Below the pieces are notes generated by a model. The model had not been told where the DNA came from, ran no database searches, and was given only the letters and a program-made list of their open reading frames with translations. This document shows positions 19,247 to 28,921 of a DNA stretch of 64,000 bases, one piece after another. How positions within the stretch are numbered: position 1 is the stretch's first letter; each line of letters opens with the position of its first letter. Source of the DNA: Bog-532 sp963742865 (GTDB lineage: Bacteria > Actinomycetota > Actinomycetes > Streptosporangiales > Streptosporangiaceae). The DNA lies in contig CAVUNW010000014.1 in the NCBI GenBank assembly GCA_963742865.1, positions 1-64,000 on the forward strand, written 5' to 3'. A program made the translations under genes and the position numbers.

Positions 19247-21896
19247 GTGTCGCCGACGCTGAGATAGTGCTGGGCGATGTGGTGGGCGAGGTCCGCGATG
19301 TCGGGGATGATCACGGCCGGGTCGAGTTCTGAGTTGGGGATCCAGGTGAAGGGCCTTCGGTAGTGTCCGCTGTCGCGGATGCTGCGCATGGGCACTCCGC
19401 GGACGAGGTCCAGGGCGGCGTGGAGGTCGGCGATGCCGTGGGCGCCGCGAGCGGTTCCGCGATCGCGTAGCCGCATCATTGGGCGCACGTCGAGGATGAC
19501 TCCTTCTTCGAGGCGGTAGATGCCGTCGATGTCGCGGTCGGGGATCCATTCTTTGCCGTCGGGCCGTGGCCGAGCCATTGGCGCAGCTTGTACATGCATT
19601 TGCGGAGGGTGGTTTCACCGGCCGGGTTGCCGTACCAGAGCGCGTTTTCGATGGCCGCCTTGTCGGCGCTGCGGTCGCGGCGGGTGAGTAGGTAAAGCAG
19701 GATTTCGGTGTAGAGCCTGCGCCGGCTGTCGTTGAGCTGGCCCGGTAGGTCGACCTCGAGCGGGCCGAGAACGCTGACGCGGGGGACGTTCGGCGCCTTG
19801 TTCCGCCAGGCGGCGAGGTCGTCATCGAGGCTGTCGTGGTCGAACGACACCGCCGGCCCGGCGGTGTCGGCTGGCTCGGGAACTTCGGCCGATGTGGTCG
19901 TGGGTGCGGTTTCCTCGACGCTGGCTTCGAACACGCCCAACGCGCTGTCCGTCGGGTCCACGGTGTCGTCCCATGCGGGCAGTTCGTCGGCTGGCGGCGC
20001 TTGCGGCTGGGCGGGGGCGAGGTGGGCGGCGCGGAACACGGCCGCCATCGGGTCGAGCATGTCGATCGGAACGGTGGCCGCGTCGGTGGCCAACCGTAGG
20101 CCCGGCAGGTCCGCCTTGAGCGCACCAGTCTCGGAGATGGTGAGCATGGCGGTGCCGATGGGGTCTGCGTCGGGCACGGTGGCGACCACGGCGATGCCGC
20201 AGCGGCCGGTTGCGGCGAGGGTCTGGTGTAGATTGGCCAGCGCGCTGCGGGTGGCGGCGTCGGGTTCCGCGACGATGAGCACGGTGGGCGGCGTCACCAG
20301 GTCGTTGGCGGCGCGCTTGTCCAGCTCGGCGCGCACGGTGGCGATGGCCGCGCGGGGAGAGTCGGCGACGCCGATGCGGTGTGGGCCGATCTCGGTGAAT
20401 GTGTCGGCCTCGCTGCCGAAGCCGGCGACGATGATGGTGGCGCCATCAGACCAGGTGTTGCAGGCCAGCTCGCACACGATGTGTCGCAACAGGTCACGGG
20501 TCCGGTAGGGGTGGCCGCCGATGGAAAGAGTGCCCAACCGCTCCAGGTCGATCAGGAGGTGCCGCCCGGCCCGACTGCCGATGGTGACGAGTGTCGGTAG
20601 CAGCGTGACGGCATAGCCTGCGACGTCGGGCTCCAGATAGGCGGGCAACGCCCAATGCGTGCCCTCGTCCAACCACGGCTGCGGCGGCTCGTCGTCTGCT
20701 TGGCCGAGCAGGGCTTGAATGTCGGCACCCATGAGGCGCACGCCCACGATGTCCGGCAGGACCGACCGGTGCTCCAGACCGTGGCTGAGACTGCGCAGCG
20801 CGACGTCGAGTCGTTCCACGTCAGCAGGCTGTTGGGCGGCGCGGAATTCTCGTTCGGCCCGCCCGTTGGCAGGCAGTGGTGGCTGCTGGCCCACGGCGTA
20901 GAGGCCGCGTTGGCGGCGGCGCTCGGACATCAGCATCGCGAACAGCAGACTGGCCAACAGTCCGGCACCGGCCATCGCGCCGGTGTTGGACGGTCCGACG
21001 ACCACGTCGGGGTGTCCGTCGCCGTCGCTATCGAGATCGTCGGCCAGATGTACCCGGTGGGTGGGGTCTGCGGATGGGCGCGGCGCCGGGGTCGCTGTCT
21101 TCTGTGTGGTGGTGGCGGCTGACGTGGGCTGCGCGGCGGGCGAGAGGACCGCTGTTGGCCCTGGCTCGGTCGTGGGGGGTGGCGGGTCTGCTTGTGGGGG
21201 TGCCGCAGGAGTGGGTGGCGTCGGTGGTTGCCATTGTCCGGCCGCGTGTCGGCGGATGCCATGGTCGTGGGCGTCGGCCGGCAGGATGAGTCGCCATCCT
21301 GCCTCGATGTGGTTGGGGAAGCGTGCATCGCGCGCTGCCAGCTCGGGGTTGAGTTCCTGGATGCGCGGGTAGGCGTCGGCGTCGCCCAGGAACCGGGCGG
21401 CGATCGTGGACAGCCAGTCCCCGTGCTCCACGTCGTAGTACGGCGCTGCCGTAGCCGGTGCGGGACTGGCGACACGTGTGTCCAGTTCAGGGACGGCAGC
21501 GGTGGTTGCGGCGGGCGGCGGTGCCGCGTGGGCGGCTGCGGGTGCGGCCAGCGCGGTGGCGGTGGCTCCGACCAACCCGCCAGCGAGGCCCTGAATCGGG
21601 GTGGCCAGCCGGATGCGCGGCAACCGGATCCGGCCCGCTCGGGCCAGGACTTCCATGACGATGCTGACGACCAGTGCCGTCCACAGCAGCCAGCCGAGGA
21701 TGGACAACGCGGAGAAGAACGGCGCGGGAGCGAACGGGTTATCGAACCAGGCTTGCAGCTCTGGACCCTCAGGCACGGATGTCGGCAGCGGCCAGCCAAC
21801 GTAGCGGATCGATGCCCACGGAATGCCGACCAGGAATGCGGCGGCCACCGCGATGTATCCGCCGGCCCGAACCAGCCGGCTCACAAACCCGATCAT
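19024..21896 (-). pseudogene. LysM-BTAD membrane protein with one frameshift
   Basis: The first 770 or so residues are in one frame. They hold two membrane segments (YIAVAAAFLVGIPWA and ALSILGWLLWTALVVSIVME), an Ala/Pro-rich stretch, a LysM domain (VEHGDWLSTIAARFLG to AGWRLILPAD), a third hydrophobic stretch and a long central domain. A BTAD-type winged helix follows (RVSVLGPLEV, LYTEILLYLLTRR, TTLRKCMYKLRQWLG). Near 19580 the frame shifts; the rest (KEWIPDRDIDGIYRL to IYNRIRALLPAD) lies in the frame that ends at 19024. The whole would be about 960 residues. Fusing a cell-wall-binding and a transcription-type domain is known in actinobacterial mobile elements. A sequencing error could also explain the shift. 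Confidence 0.65.
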
Positions 21897-22238
21897 GAAA
21901 AGTCACCTGCGTGCTCGATTACCTCGATCATGTGTCCCTCCACATCGAGAATCGCAGCCCTGCTGTATGGTCAACAACCCTCATGCACGTCAGTCGACGT
22001 GATCGCCGTCGGCGGGAAAGGCACCGTAGCCGATCGGGCCGATCCGACCCAGGCCAGTGTTGAACGTTGAGCCGAGCTCGTTGCCCCAAAGCCGGACCGC
22101 GTGTCGGCCGCCGGCATCAGCCCAGAATGCCGAAGGTAGCGCGACATGCCCGCATCGGGACCACACAACCAATGCCGATCAATGCATGACAGGCCACATG
22201 AGACATACGAAATCGGGCTAACCGGAACGGCCAAACTC
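21897..22238. other. intergenic, no recognisable gene
   Basis: Only short frames of poor composition are present between the LysM-BTAD gene and the small membrane protein. Both genes read leftward, so this stretch may hold the promoter of the LysM-BTAD gene, but I see no clear -35/-10 pair. Confidence 0.4.
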
Positions 22239-22568
22239 CTATGGCGTCGGAAAAATCAGGTCCACCAGGTTCTTGCCGAAGAAGAACAAGGCGGTCGCGC
22301 CTGCGATGAACGCTAGTCCGATGACGGCGATCGCGGACGACGTCAGGACCCGGGACATCTCGCCCTTGCCTGCGCGGGAGATGAAGATGACGCCGAGGAC
22401 GGCGAGCAGGATGGGGGCGATCTTCGTCGCGATGAACTGGACCACGCCGGTGGTGTTGATGACAGGTTCGGGCACAGGCGACGGTGACGGTTCGGCGGCC
22501 AGCACGCTGACCGTCTGAACGAGTGAAGCGCCAGCGTGCACCAGTTGAACGTGGTCAATGATGGTCAT
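22239..22568 (-). CDS. small pilin-like membrane protein
   Basis: A 109-residue protein from ATG 22568, which has a good ribosome site (GGGAGGGC) seven bases upstream; the open frame runs further but lacks one. After a short N-terminal segment and a Pro-rich linker it has two hydrophobic helices, FIATKIAPILLAVLGVIFIS and SSAIAVIGLAFIAGATALFF, separated by a basic loop. That topology resembles VirB2/TrbC-type pilins and other small transfer proteins. Its place upstream of the LysM-BTAD gene on the same strand supports a transfer role. Confidence 0.65.
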   Translation of the reverse strand: MTIIDHVQLVHAGASLVQTVSVLAAEPSPSPVPEPVINTTGVVQFIATKIAPILLAVLGVIFISRAGKGEMSRVLTSSAIAVIGLAFIAGATALFFFGKNLVDLIFPTP

Positions 22569-22918
22569 GCGCCCTCCCGTGGTGGACCTTGGGTACAGAC
22601 TTCCCCACCAGGGCGTCGTGTTCAAGAGCCGGGCTGTGCGTCTCGCATGCCAACCGACGGGCCCGAAGCGATCCCGGGCGCGTTGGCCGCTAGACGGCGC
22701 TGCCGATCGGGATGAATCCGCTGGAGTCAGCCGGAATCGCGACTAACTGACCGCACAGATTGGTGAGCCGGGCGGCAGAAGGCCCATTCGTCGCCATTTA
22801 TGACCTTGCCTCAACCTGGCTCTACCACACATGATCGAGACAAGAATCGAACGGGCCGGTGTACGCATCATCAGGCGGGTGCGTGGGTCGTCCGGTCCGG
22901 ACCTGCGGGGGTCAAACT

Positions 22919-23465
22919 GTGGCCGACCACATTCACCCATTAGACAACGACAAACCTAAATCTAATGTACGGGGTTCAGTGCCGATTGGACAGCCGGGGG
23001 CGGGACGGCCTGGTCGGATCGAGCGGGTGGTCGCGGTTGCGGCAGGTGCGTTCAGCGTTGTGATGCTTGCGGCGATCTTGGCGTCCGCTCCCAACACCGA
23101 GCCTTTGGTCGTGCCCAAGCAGACCCAAGCTCAGCCGGTGGCGGAGCGCGGTGACCCGGTGTTGGGGCAGCAGCTCGCCGAGCAAGCGCAGCAGGCGGTG
23201 GGCTCCGACCCGCAGGCAACGTTGCGGCTGTTGCTGGCGGCCCACGCGGTGGCGCCGGACCGGGCCACCCATCGCATCGCGCTGGCACAGGCGATGCTCG
23301 GCGCCATCACACCGGTCAGGTTGATCGAGGCGAGACTCGACGCGGGCGGGTCGATCACCTACGCCGCGCTGAGCACCGATGCGTCGTTCCTCGTGACCAG
23401 TGGCTCGGTGGGTGGGCGAGTGTGGCAGACCGGCTCGACAACCGGGCCGGCGAGGGTGCGCCTAG
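22919..23465 (+). pseudogene. N-terminal part of a WD40-type membrane protein
   Basis: From GTG 22919 the frame has a basic cytoplasmic start, one membrane helix (VVAVAAGAFSVVMLAAILAS) and a helical part (LGQQLAEQAQQAVGSDPQAT, then LRLLLAAHAVAPDRATHRIA). It then enters a beta-propeller-like repeat (ITYAALSTDASFLVTSGSVG, then GRVWQTGS). At about 23461 it runs into a repeat shared with 55.4 kb and the homology ends, so the rest of the propeller is missing. Confidence 0.55.
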
Positions 23466-23535
23466 CCTCAGCCGCGACACCTGGCATCGCCCTGGGCACC
23501 GTGTACCGCCGCACCGACGCCACACGCGACCAAAA
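23461..23535 (+). repeat. 75-bp dispersed repeat, copy 1
   Basis: Starting at CCTAGCCT, this stretch matches 55405-55480 at roughly 90 percent over its length, ending at GCGACCAA. In both places it marks a break between unrelated sequences: a truncated WD40-type gene and a ligase fragment here. It may be an old recombination site or part of a small element. Confidence 0.6.
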
Positions 23536-23885
23536 TGCAGCACCAGCGGGCCCCCGGCTTCATCGAGCCGATGCTTCTCACAGCGGGCGTCGACCTTCCG
23601 GCCGGCAACTCCTGGTGGGCTCAACTGAAGCTCGATGGCGCGCGCGGGCAGCTGCGTGTCGTCGACGGTTCGGCGGCATTGCGCACCCGGCATGGGCGCC
23701 GCTGCGACAGCGAGTTCCCCGAGATCGCCGCCGCTGCGGAGGCGCTGCCCGACGTCATCCTCGACGGAGAAATCGTCCAACCCGGCGAACACGGTGATCC
23801 CGACTTCGCAGCCCTACGAGCGAGACTGGGAGCCCGCCCAGCTCGCGCCCGATCACTCGCTATCACCCGGCCAGCAGCGTTCTAA
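23535..23885 (+). pseudogene. ATP-dependent DNA ligase fragment
   Basis: It begins GFIEPMLLTAGVDLPAG and has the nucleotidyl-transfer motif LKLDGARGQLRV, then RTRHGRRCDSEFPEI and VILDGEIVQPGEHGDPDFAA. These are motifs I, Ia and III of the ligase fold. After about 95 residues the frame shifts and the sequence ends against the MarR gene. All later motifs are missing, so it is dead. It differs from the intact ligase at 14.4 kb. Confidence 0.7.
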
Positions 23886-23895
23886 GCCTTCGATG

Positions 23896-24447
23896 TCATG
23901 TGGCATAAGGGCTGGTCCTGACGTCGGGACGCGGACCGGCGACACGTGAGTCGGGGGTATCGCCGAGGGCGACGAGGACCGCGCGCAGAGCGTTGATTGC
24001 GTCGCGGGCGGTGCGGTCGGGCACCGCGCGCAGCAAGGCGGACTGGGCCCGGCTGGCGGCTCTGACCGCGTCTTCGGAGACCTTGACGCCGTGGTCGGAC
24101 AGGCGGACTCCGGTGCTGCGGGCGTCGGCCGGATCCGGCTCGCGTTCGATGAGACCGGCCACGGCGAGGCGGCGAAGCACGTTGCTGGTACCGCCCGAAG
24201 ACAGCAGCAGGCGTTGGCTGAGCTCCGAGGGCCGAAGCCGGTAGGGTGCGCCGGCCGCCCGGAGCACGGCGAGGATCTCGTACTCCGCCTTGGTGAGCCC
24301 GAATCGGGCGAGTTCGGCGTCGACGCGTTGGTTGAGCATGGCCGACAGGCGCGCCGCGCGTTTGCCCAACTCGAGTTCGGCGCCGGCGACGCCGGGCAAC
24401 TCGCTGTCCCAGGCGGCGGCGATGAGGTCGACGGTGTCCTTGGCCAT
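23896..24447 (-). CDS. MarR-family transcriptional regulator
   Basis: A 183-residue regulator from ATG 24447. A helical dimerisation part is followed by a winged helix: YEILAVLRAAGA, RLRPSELSQRLLLSSGGTSN, then VLRRLAVAGLIERE, and the wing PDPADARSTGVRLSDHG. This is the standard MarR layout. It is divergent from the amidohydrolase gene, with a palindromic operator candidate between them, so it probably represses that gene and itself and responds to the enzyme's substrate or a related compound. Confidence 0.85.
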   Translation of the reverse strand: MAKDTVDLIAAAWDSELPGVAGAELELGKRAARLSAMLNQRVDAELARFGLTKAEYEILAVLRAAGAPYRLRPSELSQRLLLSSGGTSNVLRRLAVAGLIEREPDPADARSTGVRLSDHGVKVSEDAVRAASRAQSALLRAVPDRTARDAINALRAVLVALGDTPDSRVAGPRPDVRTSPYAT

Positions 24448-24475
24448 GCCGCCATCGTACCGCCCGCTTGTGTTT

Positions 24476-24499
24476 GGAAAGCTTTCCGGATAGCTTTCC
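24476..24499. promoter_or_regulatory. tandem 12-bp palindromes, likely MarR operator
   Basis: GGAAAGCTTTCC (24476-24487) is a perfect palindrome and is followed at once by GGATAGCTTTCC (24488-24499), the same with one change. A half-site AAAAGCTTCC follows. They lie between the divergent MarR and amidohydrolase genes, about 25-50 bases from each start. Confidence 0.6.
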
Positions 24500-24523
24500 C
24501 AAAAGCTTCCTGGAAGAGGACGG

Positions 24524-25765
24524 ATGATTCTGATCAAGGGCGGTCATGTCGTGCCAGGCGACGGTCGGGCCGAGTCGCCGGTCGCCGACGTTCTGGTGGC
24601 GGATGGCGTCATCGTGGACATCGCGGCATCGGAGCCCGGTCTGGGCGGTGGCCTTGTGGCCGGGGACGGTGTCGACGTGATCGACGCTACCGGGATGGTG
24701 GTGATGCCAGGGCTGGTGGACGGCCACCGTCATGTCTGGCAGGCGCCACTTCGGGGCTGTGGGCCAGACATGACCCTGCCGGACTACTTGGAGACGGTGC
24801 TTGGACGGGCGCTGCGCGCGTACCGACCCGAGGACACGCGGTTGGCGACCGTGCTCGGCGCGGCGGAGGCGCTGAACGCCGGCATCACAACGGTTTTCGA
24901 CTGGAGCAACACAACAATGTCCGCGGCACACACCGATGCCGTCGTGGATGGCTTCCTGGAATCCGGTATCAGGGCCATCATCGGCCACACCGAACCGGAC
25001 AACACCGCCGACGTACGTCGGTTGGCTCAACGAACGGGCCGGGTGACCGGCGCGCTGGCGATCCTAGGTTGTGAGTACGGGCCGTGGGAAGACGCCGAAT
25101 GCCAGATCCGGCTTGGCCGCGAACTGGGGCTGGTGACCTCCATGCACGCCACCGGTGACGCCGCCACGATCCAGCGAATGCACGCGGAGAACCTGCTGGG
25201 ACCGCATCTGCAGCTCGTCCACATCAATGCCGTCAGTGCGGGGACAGCCAGTCTCCTGGCCGCGACCGGGACTGGCGTGACGGTTACCCCGGTGGTCGAA
25301 GCCACCATGGGGCACGGCGTCTCGGCGTACGGCCGCTTGTGGGAGGCCAGCATCCGCGCGGGGCTCGGCAGCGACGTCGTCGTCAACTCCACAGTGGATC
25401 TGTTCGAGTCGATCCGGGACACGTTACGCACGCGGCGGCTGGGGACGGGCGGGCCGCGGCCGGCGGCGGGTCTGCTGGCCGCCGCGACCATGGACAGCGC
25501 CCGGGCCATCGGCGTCGCGGAGGAGGTCGGCAGCCTTGCCGTCGGCAAGCGGGCCGACATTGTCCTGCTCGACGGCTTCTCCCACCTGACCGGCCAGAGC
25601 GCCGATGTGGCCGGGGCCGTCGTCACTTCGGCGAACCCAGGCGATGTGCACACCGTGTTGGTGGACGGACAGGTGGTGAAGCGGTCCGGCCGACTCCTCC
25701 ACCATGACCTCGTGGAGTTGAGATACCGCGCCGTCGACCTGGTACGGCGTGCCTTCGCCCGTTGA
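24524..25765 (+). CDS. amidohydrolase-family enzyme
   Basis: A 413-residue cytoplasmic metal-dependent hydrolase. The small beta domain at the start (ILIKGGHVVPGDGR, VIDATGMVVMPGLVD) is followed by the metal-binding GHRHVWQ (HxH), GITTVFDWSNTT, the later histidines in TSMHAT and LQLVHIN, and the catalytic Asp in AGLGSDVVV. The C-terminal beta part reads VGSLAVGKRADIVLLDG. The layout is that of the cytosine deaminase/TrzN/guanine deaminase branch; the substrate cannot be told. The ribosome site GGAAGAGGA precedes ATG 24524. It was probably carried in as cargo with its MarR regulator. Confidence 0.85.
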   Translation: MILIKGGHVVPGDGRAESPVADVLVADGVIVDIAASEPGLGGGLVAGDGVDVIDATGMVVMPGLVDGHRHVWQAPLRGCGPDMTLPDYLETVLGRALRAYRPEDTRLATVLGAAEALNAGITTVFDWSNTTMSAAHTDAVVDGFLESGIRAIIGHTEPDNTADVRRLAQRTGRVTGALAILGCEYGPWEDAECQIRLGRELGLVTSMHATGDAATIQRMHAENLLGPHLQLVHINAVSAGTASLLAATGTGVTVTPVVEATMGHGVSAYGRLWEASIRAGLGSDVVVNSTVDLFESIRDTLRTRRLGTGGPRPAAGLLAAATMDSARAIGVAEEVGSLAVGKRADIVLLDGFSHLTGQSADVAGAVVTSANPGDVHTVLVDGQVVKRSGRLLHHDLVELRYRAVDLVRRAFAR

Positions 25766-26128
25766 TCGGCCGTTGGGGGTCCAGGGCTCCACCGGTGCCG
25801 GGCGCGGCATGACCATCCATGCCACGCCCGGCCGCCCCAGCAGGGGCAATTATGTCTTGGATAAAGCCAATCTCCGCTCGCTCTTGTGGGCTCGCTAGTA
25901 GTTCGCGAAGTGAAGTTTTGCCCGAGTAGACGAGCGCCGTGGGTGGAATGCCCGATCAGGTCAAGCGTGGCGGGCCCCGCACTGGGATCGGCGGTGTGAT
26001 CGAGGATATCGTGAAGGTGGGCGAGTGAGGCGACCCGCTGGCGTTCAACACATCGGGGGACCGGTCCAAAGAACAACCCGTCGGCGTCCTCGGAAACGAT
26101 GTTGATGCGATGGACCGGTCCCGACACG
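25766..26128 (-). other. decayed coding DNA
   Basis: A minus-strand frame contains LAHLHDILDHTADPSAGPA, then TLDLIGHSTHGARLL, which has the feel of a real protein but no start or end. From memory TLDLIGHST occurs in actinomycete proteins of unknown role. The first 100 bases after the amidohydrolase show nothing. Confidence 0.3.
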
Positions 26129-26383
26129 TCAGTCTTCCAAGCCCAGTGGGAGCTTCGGAGTCGATCCGCCGATGGTCGGTCGGGCAGGGAGTTGGTCCCC
26201 CAACGCGTACGGAAGCTTCGGGGTGACGGTTGCACGGGGCGCGAGGAGGGGCTCGCCGCCGAGCCACGGTGGCACCTTCGGACGGCCGGCGATGGCGCCG
26301 ATCGTTGTATTGACACCGGTGGTGTTGATCAGGGCCGCGACCCGACCAGACTTCTTCTCCTGTGAGGACATGCGGACTACCAC
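26129..26383 (-). CDS. small hypothetical protein
   Basis: An 84-residue frame starting at GTG 26383 or ATG 26371, with an AGGAAGGA ribosome site. It reads SSQEKKSGRVAALINTTGVN, then TTIGAIAGRPKVPPWLGGEP, and further Pro-rich segments. It overlaps the end of the gene upstream, which suggests coupling. Its Gly/Pro-rich composition could be a short secreted or modified peptide, but I see no leader or core motif. Unrecognised. Confidence 0.35.
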   Translation of the reverse strand: MVVRMSSQEKKSGRVAALINTTGVNTTIGAIAGRPKVPPWLGGEPLLAPRATVTPKLPYALGDQLPARPTIGGSTPKLPLGLED

Positions 26384-27051
26384 TTCCTTCCTGACGCGGT
26401 GGCGATGGTTCCACAGACGAGGAACAACGCTCCGCTCTTGGGGGCGTTCTTAACACCCACGGTGGTGAGACTGTCCGGGCCGGCGTCGCATTGATCCGGA
26501 GAGGACAGGTCTATCCACATGGGTGGTTGCCGAGCGTCGAGAGTCTCCGACCGGCCCGGTGCGTAGACGGCCACGAGCGCGAGTTCTCCCCGTTCGTCGA
26601 GGACTTCGGCGTGGTGACCGGCATATCGCTTGCCGCCGCGGGATCGGCGACATGTGGCCAGTACAACACAGTCATGTACTCGTACGGCCGCCCGGCCAGT
26701 CCCGTCGGTGGACACGCTGGCCGCAAGCTCGCGGGCAGGGCGTCCACGTACGACAGGGCCAGATAGATGGCCCCGGCGAGCTGGATCTCCGGCCACCGCG
26801 GACCCAGGGTGGGTTCCGCCGTGCCCGCCGTTCGCTGCCGGATAGCAGTCATCGACGATGACAGCGTCCCACCCTATCCGCCCGGCGGCAGCGGCGGACG
26901 GCGTCGCAGCCAGATCTACCTCGATGAGCTTGCGTGGATCAAAGCCGTGATCGACGGGCTCCTCTGCCCAGAACCCACAGCGCATCTCGCTGTCGATCCG
27001 ACCCAGAAAGCCGCCAGTTGCGATGAAAACAGAACGCATCTCTGTCCGCAT
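26377..27051 (-). pseudogene. hypothetical protein, probably frameshifted
   Basis: The 224-residue frame has plausible ends: a start with FIATGGFLGRIDSEMRCGFW, and a later part with YAGHHAEVLDERGELALVAV and DAGPDSLTTVGVKN. The better middle, however, lies in another frame, with PRWPEIQLAGAIYLALSYVD and RPYEYMTVLYWPHVADPA. Two compensating frameshifts would explain this. I do not recognise the family. It lies just upstream of the 84-residue protein. Confidence 0.35.
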
Positions 27052-27309
27052 TTCATTGTCTTCCTTGCTGACTGAGGCCGAGCAGATCAGCCTCTGGGTT
27101 CAGATGAAGACTGGCATTCGGTCCTGAAGCGGAGCTGGAACGGCGCTGAAACCACCGCCGCGCACACCAGCGGGTGACTATCGTGTCGCGGCGGCGGTGT
27201 TGATGACAACGTGGAGAAAGCCGTCGCCAGGGTCGTTGTCGATGTCTCAGCCAGGTCCCGCGTCGCGCTGCCTTGCCGGTTCTCACACGCTCAACGGGCC
27301 GGGCACGAC

Positions 27310-27913
27310 CAGACCGCCACGCGAGCGTGAACGTCTCTGTCCGGCAGCTGCGTAGCCCGACTTCGCCGACATCGTGCGCAACCACATCGCCGTCCCCCAT
27401 GTCGACCGTATGCCGGCCGTCCTCGAGATCACGGAAACCTTGTTCGTTGACGACGAGGAGCGCGCGTGGACGTTCCTCTCCGACCTCCGCGAGTTAGGCA
27501 TCCATGTGGTCATCGCTGACCACGGCACCGGCTACGTGTCCGTGAGCTATCCTCGCCACCCGGGCATGACCAAATACGCCCGACACCGCAACGACGTCTA
27601 CCAACGGTTCGTCCTCCAGCTCAACGCCCGACTCGCCGACCACCACGAACACGGAATGATCTTCACCGACGGTGATGGATCGGACCCGTCCTACCGCGAC
27701 GCCCACCGCGCATTGACTGCACAGCACCGCCGGGTCCTGGAAGACCCTCAGTTCCCGCGATCCACCGAGAATGCATGGCTCCAGCTCGCGGACTTCGTCG
27801 CCTGGACCGCGTTTCAGCATCTGCACCGCGCCCCCAACCGACGGGTAGCGTGGCACTGGTACGACACCTACCTCGCCCCCTGCGACGTCCACGGCGGCCC
27901 GATTGCCGTGTAA
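27310..27913 (+). pseudogene. chimera of an EAL-domain piece and a DUF3800 piece
   Basis: The open frame from 27374 encodes 179 residues in two unrelated halves. The first contains VLEITETLFVDDEERAW, then TFLSDLRELGIHVVI and GTGYVSVSYPRHPG, the core of an EAL cyclic-di-GMP phosphodiesterase; upstream in another frame lies NVSVRQLRSP of the same domain. The second half, from about 27575, reads RNDVYQRFVLQLNARLADHH, IFTDGDGSDPSY, VLEDPQFPRSTENAWLQLAD, then FVAWTAFQHL. This is the C-terminal part of DUF3800 proteins, an RNase-H-like family of mobile elements. The join is in frame, but neither domain is complete. Confidence 0.65.
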
Positions 27914-28483
27914 CGACACACCTGCATGCCAGTACCGGCCCGGCCGACTCCTCACCAAGGAATCGGCACCGAGACAGTCGGGACGTGCGGGAGGCGACGC
28001 CCTATCAGGTGCAGACGAGCGGCCAATGATTTGCCGGCGGCGCCCCGAGCGAGTAGTCCAGGCATGGTGCTCGTTACCGATAGTCATCGGGCATGGCAGG
28101 GCAGGCGGCACACCAGCAATCGGGCACCCATTGAGGCCCGAGCGCCGTGCGGAGTGCAACTACGTGGGGCCTGTGCCGGAGGGCCGCCTGGTCCAGCACG
28201 GGGGAGCCGGACCAGACGGTTGGACGGCAGATTACACCTCGCCGGGCGACGACGAAAGACTGTTGAGGCCACGATGTCAGTGCATCTGCAGATGACCCTG
28301 GCGACGGCCGATAGGTGGCGGCTGGTGTTTTGCTCGTCTGTCATCCGAGCTGAGCGGGTGCGCCGCAGTCGGGCCCGGCCCACGTCGTACGAGGGCTGAG
28401 CTGTGGCGTACAAGGCGAAGATCCGTCTGGCGCGATGCGAGTCATTGGGCACCAGACGGACCGCTGTCGTGCTGCCGCGCGGC
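27914..28483. other. no recognisable gene
   Basis: About 570 bases between the DUF3800 piece and the end of the DUF4913 gene. A GTG at 28403 opens a frame beginning AYKAKIRLARCESLG, but it soon runs into the antisense of the DUF4913 gene. Nothing else is convincing. Confidence 0.4.
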
Positions 28484-28921
28484 TCAGGTAGCGGTCTCCG
28501 TGCCCCACCACTGCCACCAGCCGGTGGGTGCTGGGATGACGTCGGCGACCGGCGGCATCTCGTGACGAGCAGGCATGTCTCCGGCCTCGGCCGAGCACAG
28601 GCGGAACGGTCCGTCGTCTCCGGCCAGGATCGGGATGAGGTGGTAGAGGCGCGGTAGCCAGTCGAGCATGCCCAGGACTTGGACGGCCGAGTGCTCCCAT
28701 CCGTACCAGAGTGCGGTCAGGATCGTGACGGCTTCGTCGTGGCGCCACCATTGCTCGCACCAGCGCCAGCGGCCGGCGGCGCCCAGTTCGCCTGAGGGGC
28801 GGGGGAAGCTGGGGAGTAGGTAGTCGCGTACCCATGCCTCGACGTTGGGGTACTGGGGGTTGAGGCCGGTCGTGGGGGTGTCGGGCGTGGTGGTGGGTTC
28901 CTGGTCGGCGTCGGCGGTCAT
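28484..28921 (-). CDS. DUF4913-domain protein of a mobile element
   Basis: A 145-residue protein. The core reads YPNVEAWVRDYLLPSFPRP, RWRWCEQWWRHDEAVTILTA, then LWYGWEHSAVQV, MLDWLPRLYHLIPILAGDDG and PFRLCSAE, the pattern of DUF4913 proteins found on actinobacterial plasmids and integrative elements. Its function is unknown. Its ATG overlaps the stop of the gene upstream as ATGA, placing it last in the mobC-relaxase operon. Confidence 0.8.
   Translation of the reverse strand: MTADADQEPTTTPDTPTTGLNPQYPNVEAWVRDYLLPSFPRPSGELGAAGRWRWCEQWWRHDEAVTILTALWYGWEHSAVQVLGMLDWLPRLYHLIPILAGDDGPFRLCSAEAGDMPARHEMPPVADVIPAPTGWWQWWGTETAT

Noticed and set aside
23882..25074. Frames of 382 and 327 codons across the MarR and amidohydrolase genes
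   Set aside because: They cross two real genes in the wrong frame and show no protein character.
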